NCBI GenBank assembly: GCA_964458605.1
Contig: CAYWLS010000017.1
Location: 33,546-97,545, forward strand
DNA length: 64,000 nt
Reading direction: 5' to 3'
DNA from: JBBSNV01 sp964458605
GTDB lineage: Bacteria > Pseudomonadota > Alphaproteobacteria > Reyranellales > JAQSWP01
The position numbers and the translations under genes were made by a program. The notes under the pieces are model-generated. The model saw only the letters and a list, made by a program, of their open reading frames with translations. It was not told where the DNA came from and did no database searches. This document shows positions 18,460-26,896 of the stretch, in pieces. Within the stretch, counting starts at the first letter, position 1. The number at the start of each line of letters is the position of its first letter.

Positions 18460-19806
18460 TCAGGTGCGCGTGAAGCCCTCCAGCTCGCCCTCGGCCCAGG
18501 CCAGGGTGGTCTCCAGCTTCTCGCCCTGGTTATGGCGCACGATCATCTTGGTGTGGATCGCTTGGGCGTAGATCTGGGCCGCGATCTTGGGCGGCGCCGG
18601 CGAGGCGGCGATCGACAGGGTCTGATGATTGTACGGGTTGGGGTAATGGAACAGCGTGCCCTTGGGCGGCCCTTCGTTGGCCCAGGTCGGCAGGGTGGTG
18701 AGCTTCTCGAACGACGGCAGGTCGTAGCCGGCCGAGGCCGCCACCAGTTGCGCCACCGAGTCGGGCTGCGTCAGGAACATGATCAAGCTCTTGGCCGCGG
18801 CCTTGTTCTTGCCGAAGTTCCACACCGTCAGGAAGTAGGGCAGGAAGGGCGAATAGCGGCCCTTGGGGCCGGCCGGCATGCCGTGCGTCCAGCACTGCTC
18901 GGCGATCTGCGGCGCGTCGCGCTTGGCCACCGCCCAGGCGCTGGGCGGGTTCATGATCATGGCGCCTTTGCCCGAGACCAGCCATTTGTTGTTGGAGGCA
19001 TCGTCCCAGGCCGGCGCGTCGGGCGGCAGGAAGCCCGACAGCTTCTTGTAGAACTCCAGCGTCTGGCGCACCGCGTCCGATTTGACCGTGATGTTGCCCT
19101 TGGCGTCGACCAGGTCGGCGCCGAAGGACTGGAAGATGGCGCCGGCGGTGTCGACCGAATCGGTGGTCTGGCCCAGCCCGATGCCGATCGGGAAGCCGGC
19201 CTTGTGCACCGCCTCGGCCGCCTTCAGGAAAACGTCCATGGTCCAGCCATCGGCCTTGGGCGGGGCGCCGGCCGGATACATGGCCTGCACGTCGATCCCG
19301 GCATGCTGCTTCATCAGGTCGATGCGCGAGCAGGGACCCTTGATCTGGCTGCCGCAGGTGGCGGGCACCGCGTACCAGGAGCCGCCCTGATGGCCGAGAT
19401 ATTCGACGGTGCCGTTGACCTTGCCGTTGAGCTTGATCAGCTCGGCCATGACGTCGTCCATCGGCTCGAGCTGCTTGGCGTTGTCGACCGGCCACCAGGT
19501 CGGCATGGCCAGGATGTCGTGGCCGGCCTTGGCCTGGGCCTCGGCGGCGATGGTGATCAGGTTCTTGTTGCCTTGGGAGGTGATGTAGTCGCACTGCACC
19601 TCGACCTTTTCCTTGGCGCCCCATTCGTTGCACAGCTTGGTCAGCGTGTCGTTGGCGCCGGGCACCCAGTGGTCCCAGAAGCCCATGGTCAGCTTGCCGG
19701 CGGCATGGGCGCCGCGCACGAACGGCATCGATGTGAAGGCGGCAGCGGCGGCGACGCCGACGGTGCCCTGCATGAACCTGCGACGGCTTACGCTCCTCTT
19801 CGACAT
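18460..19806 (-). CDS. Tat-exported sugar-type ABC substrate-binding protein
   Basis: This 448-residue extracellular solute-binding protein of the sugar (family 1) class is the first gene of the six-gene operon. Its N-terminus has a twin-arginine signal (SRRRFMQG, residues 8-15), a hydrophobic Ala-rich core and an AHA cleavage site near residue 36, so it is likely exported folded by Tat. CAGGAGGAAAACGCA precedes the ATG, giving very strong initiation. The mature protein begins GKLTMGFWDHWVPGAND, a typical sugar-binding-protein strand. The ligand is unknown. The adjacent SDR, Ldh-type and aldolase genes suggest a sugar acid, polyol or hydroxyacid. Confidence 0.86.
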   Translation of the reverse strand: MSKRSVSRRRFMQGTVGVAAAAAFTSMPFVRGAHAAGKLTMGFWDHWVPGANDTLTKLCNEWGAKEKVEVQCDYITSQGNKNLITIAAEAQAKAGHDILAMPTWWPVDNAKQLEPMDDVMAELIKLNGKVNGTVEYLGHQGGSWYAVPATCGSQIKGPCSRIDLMKQHAGIDVQAMYPAGAPPKADGWTMDVFLKAAEAVHKAGFPIGIGLGQTTDSVDTAGAIFQSFGADLVDAKGNITVKSDAVRQTLEFYKKLSGFLPPDAPAWDDASNNKWLVSGKGAMIMNPPSAWAVAKRDAPQIAEQCWTHGMPAGPKGRYSPFLPYFLTVWNFGKNKAAAKSLIMFLTQPDSVAQLVAASAGYDLPSFEKLTTLPTWANEGPPKGTLFHYPNPYNHQTLSIAASPAPPKIAAQIYAQAIHTKMIVRHNQGEKLETTLAWAEGELEGFTRT

Positions 19807-19826
19807 TGCGTTTTCCTCCTGTTGGT

Positions 19827-19853
19827 CGCCCGCCAGCCGGTGGATGGCGGGCG
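19827..19853 (-). promoter_or_regulatory. Leader hairpin just upstream of binding-protein RBS
   Basis: CGCCCGCCA (19827-19835) and TGGCGGGCG (19845-19853) form a perfect 9-bp stem with a 9-base loop. On the minus-strand transcript it lies a few bases before AGGAGG, where a hairpin can shield the 5' end and keep the ribosome site open. Confidence 0.45.
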
Positions 19854-19911
19854 TTATGGATCTACTCGGGGGTACGCGGTTCGCGGCATTCGCCGCCGGT
19901 CGGGGCGGAAC

Positions 19912-19922
19912 TTGTCCGACAA
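19912..19922. promoter_or_regulatory. Candidate FadR-subfamily GntR operator
   Basis: TTGTCCGACAA is a perfect 11-base palindrome (TTGTC-C-GACAA) and fits TnGTnnnACnA, the FadR/FCD-type GntR operator consensus. It lies between the binding-protein gene and the divergent aldolase gene, where a repressor could control both. No GntR gene is in the window. Confidence 0.45.
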
Positions 19923-20039
19923 CTTTGCTGGTCCCGATTGAATGACGACTTTCCCTCGCGAGTCCAATGAATCCGTTGCCGCAGCGCACAACGATGCGTG
20001 GAGCGGCGCTTGGGAATACCCGTCTATAGGGCAGGAATG

Positions 20040-20068
20040 TTGACAGTGGCGGGAGCCGGTCCGATGCT
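20040..20068 (+). promoter_or_regulatory. Possible sigma-70 promoter for the aldolase gene
   Basis: TTGACA at 20040-20045 is a perfect -35 box. With 17-base spacing the -10 would be GATGCT at 20063-20068, a weak match. Transcription would start about 30 bases before the TTG start codon. Confidence 0.35.
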
Positions 20069-20101
20069 CGCGACCACATCATCAGCAAATGGGGGATCGC
20101 C

Positions 20102-20926
20102 TTGCGCGAAAGCAATGTCCGCAACGTCTGGAAACGCGGCGGCGCCGTGGTCAACGGCTGGCTCGGCATTCCAAGCGGCGTGTCGGCCGAGAACATGGCC
20201 CAGGCGGGGTGGGACTCGCTGACCATCGACATGCAGCACGGCCATGTCGGCTACCAGGCCGCCGTCGAGATGCTGCAGGCCATCTCGACCACGCCGGTGA
20301 CGCCGCTGGCGCGCGTGCCGTGGCTGGAGCAGGCCATGATCATGAAGCTGCTCGATGCCGGCGCCTACGGGCTGATCTGTCCGATGATCAACACGCGCGA
20401 GGAATGCGAGGCCTTCGTCGGCGCCTGCCGCTACGCGCCCAAGGGCTATCGCAGCTTCGGGCCGATGCGCGCCACCTGGTACGGCGGGCCCGACTATGCG
20501 CAGAAAGCCAACGACACGGTGGTGGCGCTGGCGATGATCGAGACCAAGAAGGCGCTCGACAATCTCGACGACATCATGGGCGTGAAGAATCTCGACGGCA
20601 TCTATATCGGGCCAGCCGATCTCGGCCTGTCGCTGGGCGGCGAGCCGCGCGGCGACCAGACCGATCCCAAGGTGGTGGCGGCGATCAAGAAGATCCTGGC
20701 GGCGGCCAAGAAGCACAAGCTGCGCGCCGGCATCCATTGCTCCTCGCCCGAATACGCCCTGAAGATGATCTCCTGGGGCTTCGAGTTCGTCACCGTCCTC
20801 AACGACAGCGCCCTGCTGATGAACAACGCCAAAGCCACGGTGGCGACGATGCGGGCCGGCGGCAAGGGCGACGCCGCGAAAAAGCCGGCCAAGGCCGCGG
20901 CGAAGGGCGGGTCGAGTCCGTATTAG
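20102..20926 (+). CDS. HpcH/HpaI-family aldolase
   Basis: This 274-residue class II (metal-dependent) aldolase of the HpcH/HpaI family cleaves 2-keto-3-deoxy or 4-hydroxy-2-oxo acids into pyruvate and an aldehyde. Family features are DMQHGHVGYQ near residues 44-53, where HpcH enzymes carry the catalytic His, LICPMINTREEC with the substrate/metal loop, a metal-binding Glu in AMIETKKAL, and IGPADLGLSLG. The start is TTG at 20102 after a GGGGGA-like site. The in-frame upstream bases give no better start. A Lys/Ala-rich tail follows the barrel. It is divergent from the transporter operon and convergent with an RraA-type gene, so it likely acts on the imported sugar acid. Confidence 0.83.
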   Translation: MRESNVRNVWKRGGAVVNGWLGIPSGVSAENMAQAGWDSLTIDMQHGHVGYQAAVEMLQAISTTPVTPLARVPWLEQAMIMKLLDAGAYGLICPMINTREECEAFVGACRYAPKGYRSFGPMRATWYGGPDYAQKANDTVVALAMIETKKALDNLDDIMGVKNLDGIYIGPADLGLSLGGEPRGDQTDPKVVAAIKKILAAAKKHKLRAGIHCSSPEYALKMISWGFEFVTVLNDSALLMNNAKATVATMRAGGKGDAAKKPAKAAAKGGSSPY

Positions 20927-20930
20927 CTTT

Positions 20931-20972
20931 AACCTCTCCCCGGTCTAAACAAAGCGGGCGAGGGGAAGGGTT
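20931..20972. terminator. Imperfect palindrome between convergent aldolase genes
   Basis: AACCTCTCCCC (20931-20941) pairs with GGGGAAGGGTT (20962-20972) over 9 of 11 positions. The arms resemble the CCTCTCCCC...GGGGAGAGG palindromes found between genes in many alphaproteobacteria, here degenerate. It would work as a bidirectional terminator. Confidence 0.45.
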
Positions 20973-20990
20973 CAGCGAATCGCGTCCGCC

Positions 20991-21704
20991 CTAGTGGATT
21001 TCATCCGATTGCGCGATGGCGTCGCGCAGCTTGGCGAAGTCGAAGCCTTTCTTCTTGGCCGCGCCGATGATCACGGCCTCGCGCTTGGCCAGCAGGTCGA
21101 CGGTCGCCGCGATCTTCGGCACCAGCGCCTGCGGAATGACGACGGCGCCGTGGCGATCGGCGTGCACCAGATCGCCGTCGTTCACCGCCATGCCGGCAAC
21201 CGTGATCGGCACGCCGACATCGACGATATGCACCCAGGCATGCGAGGGCATCACGCTGCCGGACAGCATCTGGAAGCCGGTGGCGTTCATCGGGATGTCG
21301 CGGATCGAACCGTTGGTGATCACGCCCAGCGCCCCCAGGCCGCGATGGATATGCGAGTTGACCTCGCCCCAGAACGAACCGAAGCCGGCGCGCGCGCCGT
21401 CCAGATCCTGCAGCAGCACGATCGACGGCTTGGGACCGCTATCGACGTACTGATACCATTTCAGCCGCAGCTTCTTCATGGCGTCGGGCGACAGGTGACC
21501 GGGCTGGGTGGCGCGGATCGTGCCGGTGCGGGCATAGCCGACGATCGGCGGCAGGTCGGGGTAGATGCATTCCAGCTCCTCGGTGGTGAAGCCATGGCCG
21601 CGCCGCTCCGGCGCCAGCACCTCCATCACGTTGCACATGGTGGGCGTGTCGAACTTCGTCAGCGCTTTCAATGCGGTCGCATCGAGCGGTTTGCTGCGAG
21701 CCAT
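20991..21704 (-). CDS. RraA-family (HMG aldolase-like) protein
   Basis: This 237-residue protein has the RraA/4-hydroxy-4-methyl-2-oxoglutarate aldolase fold. The metal and substrate loop is visible as GALGVITNGSIRD near residue 125, followed by the short VVHADRHGAVVIP-like segment (NDGDLVHADRHGAVVIP). Family enzymes cleave or decarboxylate 2-oxoacids with Mg2+, whereas the E. coli namesake inhibits RNase E and lacks enzymatic function. The catabolic neighbourhood favours an enzyme here. It is convergent with the HpcH-type aldolase. Confidence 0.8.
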   Translation of the reverse strand: MARSKPLDATALKALTKFDTPTMCNVMEVLAPERRGHGFTTEELECIYPDLPPIVGYARTGTIRATQPGHLSPDAMKKLRLKWYQYVDSGPKPSIVLLQDLDGARAGFGSFWGEVNSHIHRGLGALGVITNGSIRDIPMNATGFQMLSGSVMPSHAWVHIVDVGVPITVAGMAVNDGDLVHADRHGAVVIPQALVPKIAATVDLLAKREAVIIGAAKKKGFDFAKLRDAIAQSDEIH

Positions 21705-21754
21705 GTATCTCCCCCTGTCCTGGTTGTTCCACCGGCGGTGGTTGGCGCGATCTT

Positions 21755-21801
21755 GCGGCAGCCGGTCAGGCGCGACAAGGCGGCACGGAACCGGCTACCG
21801 C
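21755..21801. promoter_or_regulatory. Imperfect inverted repeat in RraA/PLD divergent region
   Basis: GCGG-c-AGCCGGT (21755-21766) pairs with ACCGGCT-a-CCGC (21790-21801) with one mismatch and a 23-base loop. It lies 40-50 bases before the lipoprotein gene and could be a leader hairpin or operator. Confidence 0.3.
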
Positions 21802-21841
21802 AGCGGGCCGTTTGCCTTGGGTCCGAGCCCCGAGGCTTTGC

Positions 21842-23473
21842 ATGCGAATTTTCCTGCCGTTGCTGGCCGTGTTGGCGGCGGCGCTGGTCGGCTGCACGCA
21901 CCGGCCGCCCACCGCCGTGCCGGAGAGCGCCAGCGACCACTATCGCGGGTCGCTCAACAACGGAACCCCGCTGGTCAGTCTGGTGCGCGATCGTCATATC
22001 GCCCCGCTCGATCCGGATGCCCGGACCTCGCTGCTGGACCAGGCCATGGCCGCGCTGGGCAAGAGCGACCCGGGCGGCAAATGGCGCGGCATCACCTACG
22101 ATCTCAACAAGACCAATGCCCTGCCGCGCGACTGGCTGGTGCAGACGCCCCTGGTCTGGGGCCAGCCGGCCGCGATCGTCGGTCCCGGCGGCGCCATTTC
22201 GCTGGTCGAGCGCATCGGCCGGCTGATCGCCACGGCGCGTCAGTCGGTCGACATCGCCGCATTGCAGCCGGCGCCGGACGGCGCCTTCCTGCGCGCCATC
22301 CATGACGGGTTGCAAACCTTGGCGCGCAGCGGCCGGCCCGTCACCGTGCGCATCCTGGTGGGCCAGTATCCGCCATCCGATATCGACACGGCCAAGCTGC
22401 TGGCGGCGCTGGGCGATGCGCTGCAGGCGCCGCGCTCGCGGCTGGCGCTCTATGTCGGCGCCATGCGCTCCTGCAGCGGCGGCGGCAAATGCGACAGCTT
22501 CTCCTGGAACCACGCCAAGATCGTGGCCGTCGACGGCCGCACCGCTCTGGTCGGCGGGCACAACATGTACGACGGCGACTATCTGCAGGCCGATCCCGTG
22601 TTCGACCTGTCGATGCAGATCGACGGCCCGGCGGCCGCATCGGCCATGCGCTTTGCCGATGCGATGTGGAGCTTCGTATGCGCCAATCTCGGCAAGCTGT
22701 CGACCGTGGCCGTGAGCAGCCTGCTGCCGGGCAGCGACAAGCCCGGTCGCGACTGCAAGGCGAGCCTGGCGCCGTCCCGGGTTGCGCCCGGCGGCGGGGG
22801 CGTGCCGGTCCTGGCGGTGGGTCGATTGGCATCGGGGATCACTACCGACTTCGCCAATCAGAGCGACCTGGCGCGCGATCTCATGCTCGGGGCGGCGCGG
22901 CGCAGCCTGCGCATCGTGCAGCAGGATATCGGCTTCACCATGGGGCGCGCCGACACGCTCTATCCCGAAAGCACCCTGGAAAAGATCGCCGACTTCCTGC
23001 TGCTGGATCGCGGCGAGGTCTATCTGGTGGTGTCGAGCCTCGACTCCGTGGGCGGCGAGGGCGACAGCTACAGCAACGGCGTCTCCCTGCAAGCATTGGC
23101 GCAGAAGATCTATGCCGTGGTGCAGAAGCGCTCGCAACTCGATCGCGATACGGTGACCGACATGCTGTGCCGCCGTCTGCACCTGGCGCCGATCCGCTTC
23201 GGGCCCGACGCCAAATGGCAGGACGGCAAGCCGATCGCCAACCACGCCAAGTTCTGGATGGTGGACGACCGCTATTTCTACATCGGCTCGGACAATCTCT
23301 ATCCGGTCGATCTGCAGGAATTCGGTTTCATCGTCGACGATCGCGCCGCCGCCGCTCGCCTGGTGAAGGAATACTGGGACCCGCTATGGCGCTGGTCCCG
23401 TCGCGCCGCCGTGTCCGGGGCCGACGCGTCCAACTGCATCCTGCGCGATCCGCCGCCGCGTCCGCCGCACTGA
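21842..23473 (+). CDS. Phospholipase D-like lipoprotein
   Basis: This 543-residue protein has two HKD motifs: H224-x-K226-x4-D231 and H468-x-K470-x4-D475. Both sit in the NHAK...D...(G/Y)IG context of the phospholipase D superfamily (phosphodiester hydrolysis or transphosphatidylation, with both motifs forming one site). The N-terminus ending in a lipobox with Cys near residue 18 (AALVGC) predicts a lipoprotein signal and export to the envelope. Cardiolipin synthase-like proteins usually have membrane helices instead, so a secreted phospholipase or nuclease fits better. The start at 21842 is the ATG that makes the signal peptide N-terminal. It is divergent from the RraA-type gene and not in an evident operon. 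Confidence 0.82.
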   Translation: MRIFLPLLAVLAAALVGCTHRPPTAVPESASDHYRGSLNNGTPLVSLVRDRHIAPLDPDARTSLLDQAMAALGKSDPGGKWRGITYDLNKTNALPRDWLVQTPLVWGQPAAIVGPGGAISLVERIGRLIATARQSVDIAALQPAPDGAFLRAIHDGLQTLARSGRPVTVRILVGQYPPSDIDTAKLLAALGDALQAPRSRLALYVGAMRSCSGGGKCDSFSWNHAKIVAVDGRTALVGGHNMYDGDYLQADPVFDLSMQIDGPAAASAMRFADAMWSFVCANLGKLSTVAVSSLLPGSDKPGRDCKASLAPSRVAPGGGGVPVLAVGRLASGITTDFANQSDLARDLMLGAARRSLRIVQQDIGFTMGRADTLYPESTLEKIADFLLLDRGEVYLVVSSLDSVGGEGDSYSNGVSLQALAQKIYAVVQKRSQLDRDTVTDMLCRRLHLAPIRFGPDAKWQDGKPIANHAKFWMVDDRYFYIGSDNLYPVDLQEFGFIVDDRAAAARLVKEYWDPLWRWSRRAAVSGADASNCILRDPPPRPPH

Positions 23474-23621
23474 CATTCGCCGATGGCAGGCGCATAATTG
23501 CCAGCGGCGCCGGCTGGCGCGGCGGCACGGAACCTCGCAGGGCGGCCGTGCGTTCCAGCCGCATCGGCGCGGAACGGCGACTCCGGCTCGCGAAACCGGC
23601 AAACGGCAATCGAGGCTGGCC

Positions 23622-25904
23622 ATGGACAATCCCTTCATCGCCCTGCGCCGCGCCCTGATCTCGCGGCCCGTGTTCAACGCCATCGGCAAGGCGCTGCCGC
23701 GCATCTCCGACACCGAACGCGAAGCCATCGAGGCTGGCACCGTGTGGTGGGACCGCGCGCTGTTCTCGGGCAACCCCGACTGGACCATGCTGCGCGACTA
23801 TCCGCCGGCCAAATTGACGGCCGAAGAGCAGGCATTCCTCGACGGCCCGGTCGAGGAGCTGTGCCGCATGGTCGACGACTGGACCATCAACCACACTTTG
23901 CACGATCTGCCGCCGCAGGCTTGGGCCTTCCTGCGCGAGCGCGGCTTCTTCGGCATGATCATTCCGAAGCAATATGGCGGGCTGGGCTTCTCGGCCTTCG
24001 CCCATTCCAGCGTGGTGATGAAGCTGTCGACCCGCAGCCTGGTGGCGGCGGTGACGGCGATGGTGCCCAACTCGCTGGGCCCGGCCGAGCTGCTGCTGCA
24101 ATTCGGCACCGACGCGCAACGCGACTACTACCTGCCGCGCCTGGCCAGAGGCGAGGAGATTCCCTGCTTCGCCCTGACCTCGCCGCGCGCCGGCTCCGAC
24201 GCCGCCTCGATGATCGACCACGGCGTGGTGTGCCGCGGCACCTGGGAAGGCAAGGAGACGCTGGGCATGCGCGTCACCTGGTCCAAGCGCTATATCACCC
24301 TGGCACCGATCGCCACCGTGCTGGGTCTGGCCATCAAGCTGTTCGATCCCGACGGGCTGCTGGGCGAGAAGAAAGATCTCGGCATCACCGTGGTGCTGGT
24401 GCCGACCAAAACCCCGGGCGTGAAGATCGGCCGGCGCCACTGGCCGGCCATGCAGAGCTTCCAGAACGGCCCCAATCACGGCGACGACGTGTTCATGCCG
24501 CTGGACTGGATCATCGGCGGACCCAGGATGGTGGGCGAGGGCTGGCGCATGCTGATGACGGCGCTGGCCGCCGGCCGCTCGATCTCGCTGCCCTCGCTGT
24601 CGACCGGCGGCAGCAAATTCGCAGCCCGCGTCAGCGGCGCCTATGCCCGCATCCGCGAGCAGTTCGGCGTGCCGGTGGGCCGGTTCGAGGGTGTGCAGGA
24701 GCCGATGGCGCGCCTCGCCGCCACCGCCTATCTGCTGGACGCGGCGCGTCGGGTGACGTGCAGCGCCATCGATGGCGGCGAGAAGCCGGCGGTGATCGGC
24801 GCCATCATGAAATACCACGCCACCGAGCGGCTGCGCCGGGCGTTCAACGACGCCATGGACATCCATGGCGGCAAGGGCATCTGCGACGGCCCGTCCAACT
24901 ACCTGGCGCAGACCTATTATTCGCTGCCCGTCAGCATCACGGTCGAGGGCGCCAACATCCTGACCCGCTCGCTGATCATCTTCGGCCAGGGCGCGATCCG
25001 CTGCCATCCCTGGCTGCTCAAGGAGATGAATGCCGCGGCCGACCCCGACCGCGTCAAGGGCCTGCGCGATTTCGACCGCGCCTTCTTCGGCCATCTCGGC
25101 CACCATCTGGCGACGTGGTGGCGGGCCTGGCACCGCAACCTGCTGGGCGGCGCCACCGCGCCGGCGCCCGGCGCGCCGGAACTGGCGGCCTATTGTCGCG
25201 AGATCGGCCGGGCCAGCGCCTCCTTTGCGCTGGTCACCGAGATCGCGCTGATCGTCCTGCAGGGCGCCTTGAAGCGCAAGGAGATGCTGTCGGCGCGGCT
25301 GGGCGACGTGCTGGCCGGCATGTATCTGGTCACCTGCGCCTTCAAGTGCTGGGAGGAGGACGGCCGGCCGGCGGCCGACCTGCCGGTGCTGCGCTACGCC
25401 ATCGAGCGCGAATTGCTGACCGTCCAGCAGCGCCTGGACGAAACGCTGCGCAACTTTCCCGGCGGTTTCTGGCGCTTGGTGCTGCGCCGGGTGATCTTCC
25501 CCTGGGGTCGCTGGCGCAAGCCGCCCGACGATGCGCTGGTCCGCCAGGCGGCCGAATTCCTGATGCAGCCGGGCGAGGCGCGCGACCGGCTGACCTGCGG
25601 CATCTTCCTGGCCCAGGGCTTCGCCGCGCCGGTCTCCGAGCTCGACCGCGCGCTGCAGATGGCGGTCGACAGCGAAGAGGCGGAGAAGCGGTTGCGTCAC
25701 GCCGGGCTGCAGCACGATCTGGCGGCGGCAGTGGCGCAGACCGTCATCAGCGCGGAAGAACGCCAGGCCATCGAGGACAAGCGCCGGCTGGTGCTGCGGC
25801 TGATCCAGGTCGACGATTTCGATCCCGAGGCGCTGACCGGCCGGCACAAGGACATCACCGACACCGGCGGCGCGCTGCAGCCGCGCGTGGTCGCGGGGAG
25901 CTGA
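23622..25904 (+). CDS. fadE: FadE-type long-chain acyl-CoA dehydrogenase
   Basis: This 760-residue flavoprotein matches the large FadE class, which oxidises acyl-CoA to trans-2-enoyl-CoA in beta-oxidation (E. coli FadE is 814). It shows the N-terminal IIPKQYGGLGFSAFAHS segment, the FAD-region CFALTSPRAGSDAASM, GGPRMVGEGWRML, and a FadE-specific C-terminal region of about 250 residues (DUF1974-like). The AMDIHGGKGICDGPSNYLA stretch near residue 410 is typical. A GAGG-containing site precedes the ATG. A short gap separates it from the convergent prmB gene. No other beta-oxidation gene is adjacent. Confidence 0.85.
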   Translation: MDNPFIALRRALISRPVFNAIGKALPRISDTEREAIEAGTVWWDRALFSGNPDWTMLRDYPPAKLTAEEQAFLDGPVEELCRMVDDWTINHTLHDLPPQAWAFLRERGFFGMIIPKQYGGLGFSAFAHSSVVMKLSTRSLVAAVTAMVPNSLGPAELLLQFGTDAQRDYYLPRLARGEEIPCFALTSPRAGSDAASMIDHGVVCRGTWEGKETLGMRVTWSKRYITLAPIATVLGLAIKLFDPDGLLGEKKDLGITVVLVPTKTPGVKIGRRHWPAMQSFQNGPNHGDDVFMPLDWIIGGPRMVGEGWRMLMTALAAGRSISLPSLSTGGSKFAARVSGAYARIREQFGVPVGRFEGVQEPMARLAATAYLLDAARRVTCSAIDGGEKPAVIGAIMKYHATERLRRAFNDAMDIHGGKGICDGPSNYLAQTYYSLPVSITVEGANILTRSLIIFGQGAIRCHPWLLKEMNAAADPDRVKGLRDFDRAFFGHLGHHLATWWRAWHRNLLGGATAPAPGAPELAAYCREIGRASASFALVTEIALIVLQGALKRKEMLSARLGDVLAGMYLVTCAFKCWEEDGRPAADLPVLRYAIERELLTVQQRLDETLRNFPGGFWRLVLRRVIFPWGRWRKPPDDALVRQAAEFLMQPGEARDRLTCGIFLAQGFAAPVSELDRALQMAVDSEEAEKRLRHAGLQHDLAAAVAQTVISAEERQAIEDKRRLVLRLIQVDDFDPEALTGRHKDITDTGGALQPRVVAGS

Positions 25905-25916
25905 CGCCTCGCCGCT

Positions 25917-26849
25917 TCAGCCGAGTTTGCGGCGCCTGAGCGAGGCGGCGCCCAGCCAGAACACCTCGCCTTCGCTCTCCGCCGTGTTCAGCCAGTGGAA
26001 ATCCAGCGACGGATAGGCCTCGACCAGCAGATCGCGGCCGCGGCCGATCTCGCACAGCAGCCCGCCCTGCGGCTCCAGGTGCCTGGCGGCGCCGGCCAGG
26101 ATCCGGCGCACCGCGTCGAGGCCGTCGACGCCCGATTCCAGGGCCATGGTCGGCTCGTGCCGATACTCCGGCGGCAGATTGGCCATACCGTCGGCATCGA
26201 CATAAGGCGGATTGCTGAGGATCAGGTCGTAGCGACGCTCCGCCACCGGCTCGAACAGATCGCCCCGCAGCAGCTCGATCTGGTCCTGCAGGCCGTACTC
26301 GGCGACATTGATGCGCGCCACGTCCAGCGCGTCGGCCGACAGGTCGACGGCATCGACCGTGGCGTCGGGGAAATTCATGGCCGCCAGGATGGCCAGGCAG
26401 CCGGAGCCGGTGCACAGGTCGAGCACCCGGCCGACGCTCTGCTCGTCGGCGACCAGACTGTGCTCGGCGCCGGCCACCGCGCCGGATTGCAGCAATTCGC
26501 CGATGAAGGAGCGCGGCACGATCACCCGTTCGTCGACATGGAAGCCGACCCCGCCGATATAGGCCTTTTGCAACAGATAGGAGGCCGGCTTGCGGGTGCG
26601 GATGCGTGTCTCGATCAGTTGCGCCAGGCGGGCACGCTCCGGCTCGGTCAACCGGGCGTCGAGAAACGGTTCGAGCCGGTCGATCGGCAGATGCAGACCC
26701 TCCAGCACCATGAAGGCCGCCTCGTCGAAGGCGTTGGTAGTGCCGTGGCCGTAGGCGAGCCTGGCCTGGGTGAAGCGGCTGGTGGCATAGCGCAGGAAAT
26801 CGCGCAGCGTGACCAGCTCGGGTGCGGCGGCGGGGGACGGATCTTGCAT
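25917..26849 (-). CDS. prmB: Ribosomal protein L3 glutamine N5-methyltransferase PrmB
   Basis: This 310-residue S-adenosylmethionine-dependent methyltransferase modifies a glutamine of ribosomal protein L3. PrmB hallmarks are VPRSFIGELL (residues 111-120), AdoMet motif I DLCTGSGC at 144-151 and the catalytic NPPY at 213-216. The ATG at 26849 (MQDPSP) is chosen over the longer open frame starting at 26972, whose extra residues overlap the divergent dehydrogenase start. PrmB is usually next to aroC, which is not the case here. Confidence 0.88.
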   Translation of the reverse strand: MQDPSPAAAPELVTLRDFLRYATSRFTQARLAYGHGTTNAFDEAAFMVLEGLHLPIDRLEPFLDARLTEPERARLAQLIETRIRTRKPASYLLQKAYIGGVGFHVDERVIVPRSFIGELLQSGAVAGAEHSLVADEQSVGRVLDLCTGSGCLAILAAMNFPDATVDAVDLSADALDVARINVAEYGLQDQIELLRGDLFEPVAERRYDLILSNPPYVDADGMANLPPEYRHEPTMALESGVDGLDAVRRILAGAARHLEPQGGLLCEIGRGRDLLVEAYPSLDFHWLNTAESEGEVFWLGAASLRRRKLG

Positions 26850-26896
26850 GGCTAAGCCTAGTCTGCTCGTCGATAACGCGGCAAGATCGATGCCGC

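Noticed and set aside
23474..23621. Short inverted repeat GCCAGC...GCTGGC (23500-23518) after the phospholipase D-like gene
   Set aside because: A 6-bp stem without a T tract is expected by chance at this GC content; too weak to call a terminator.
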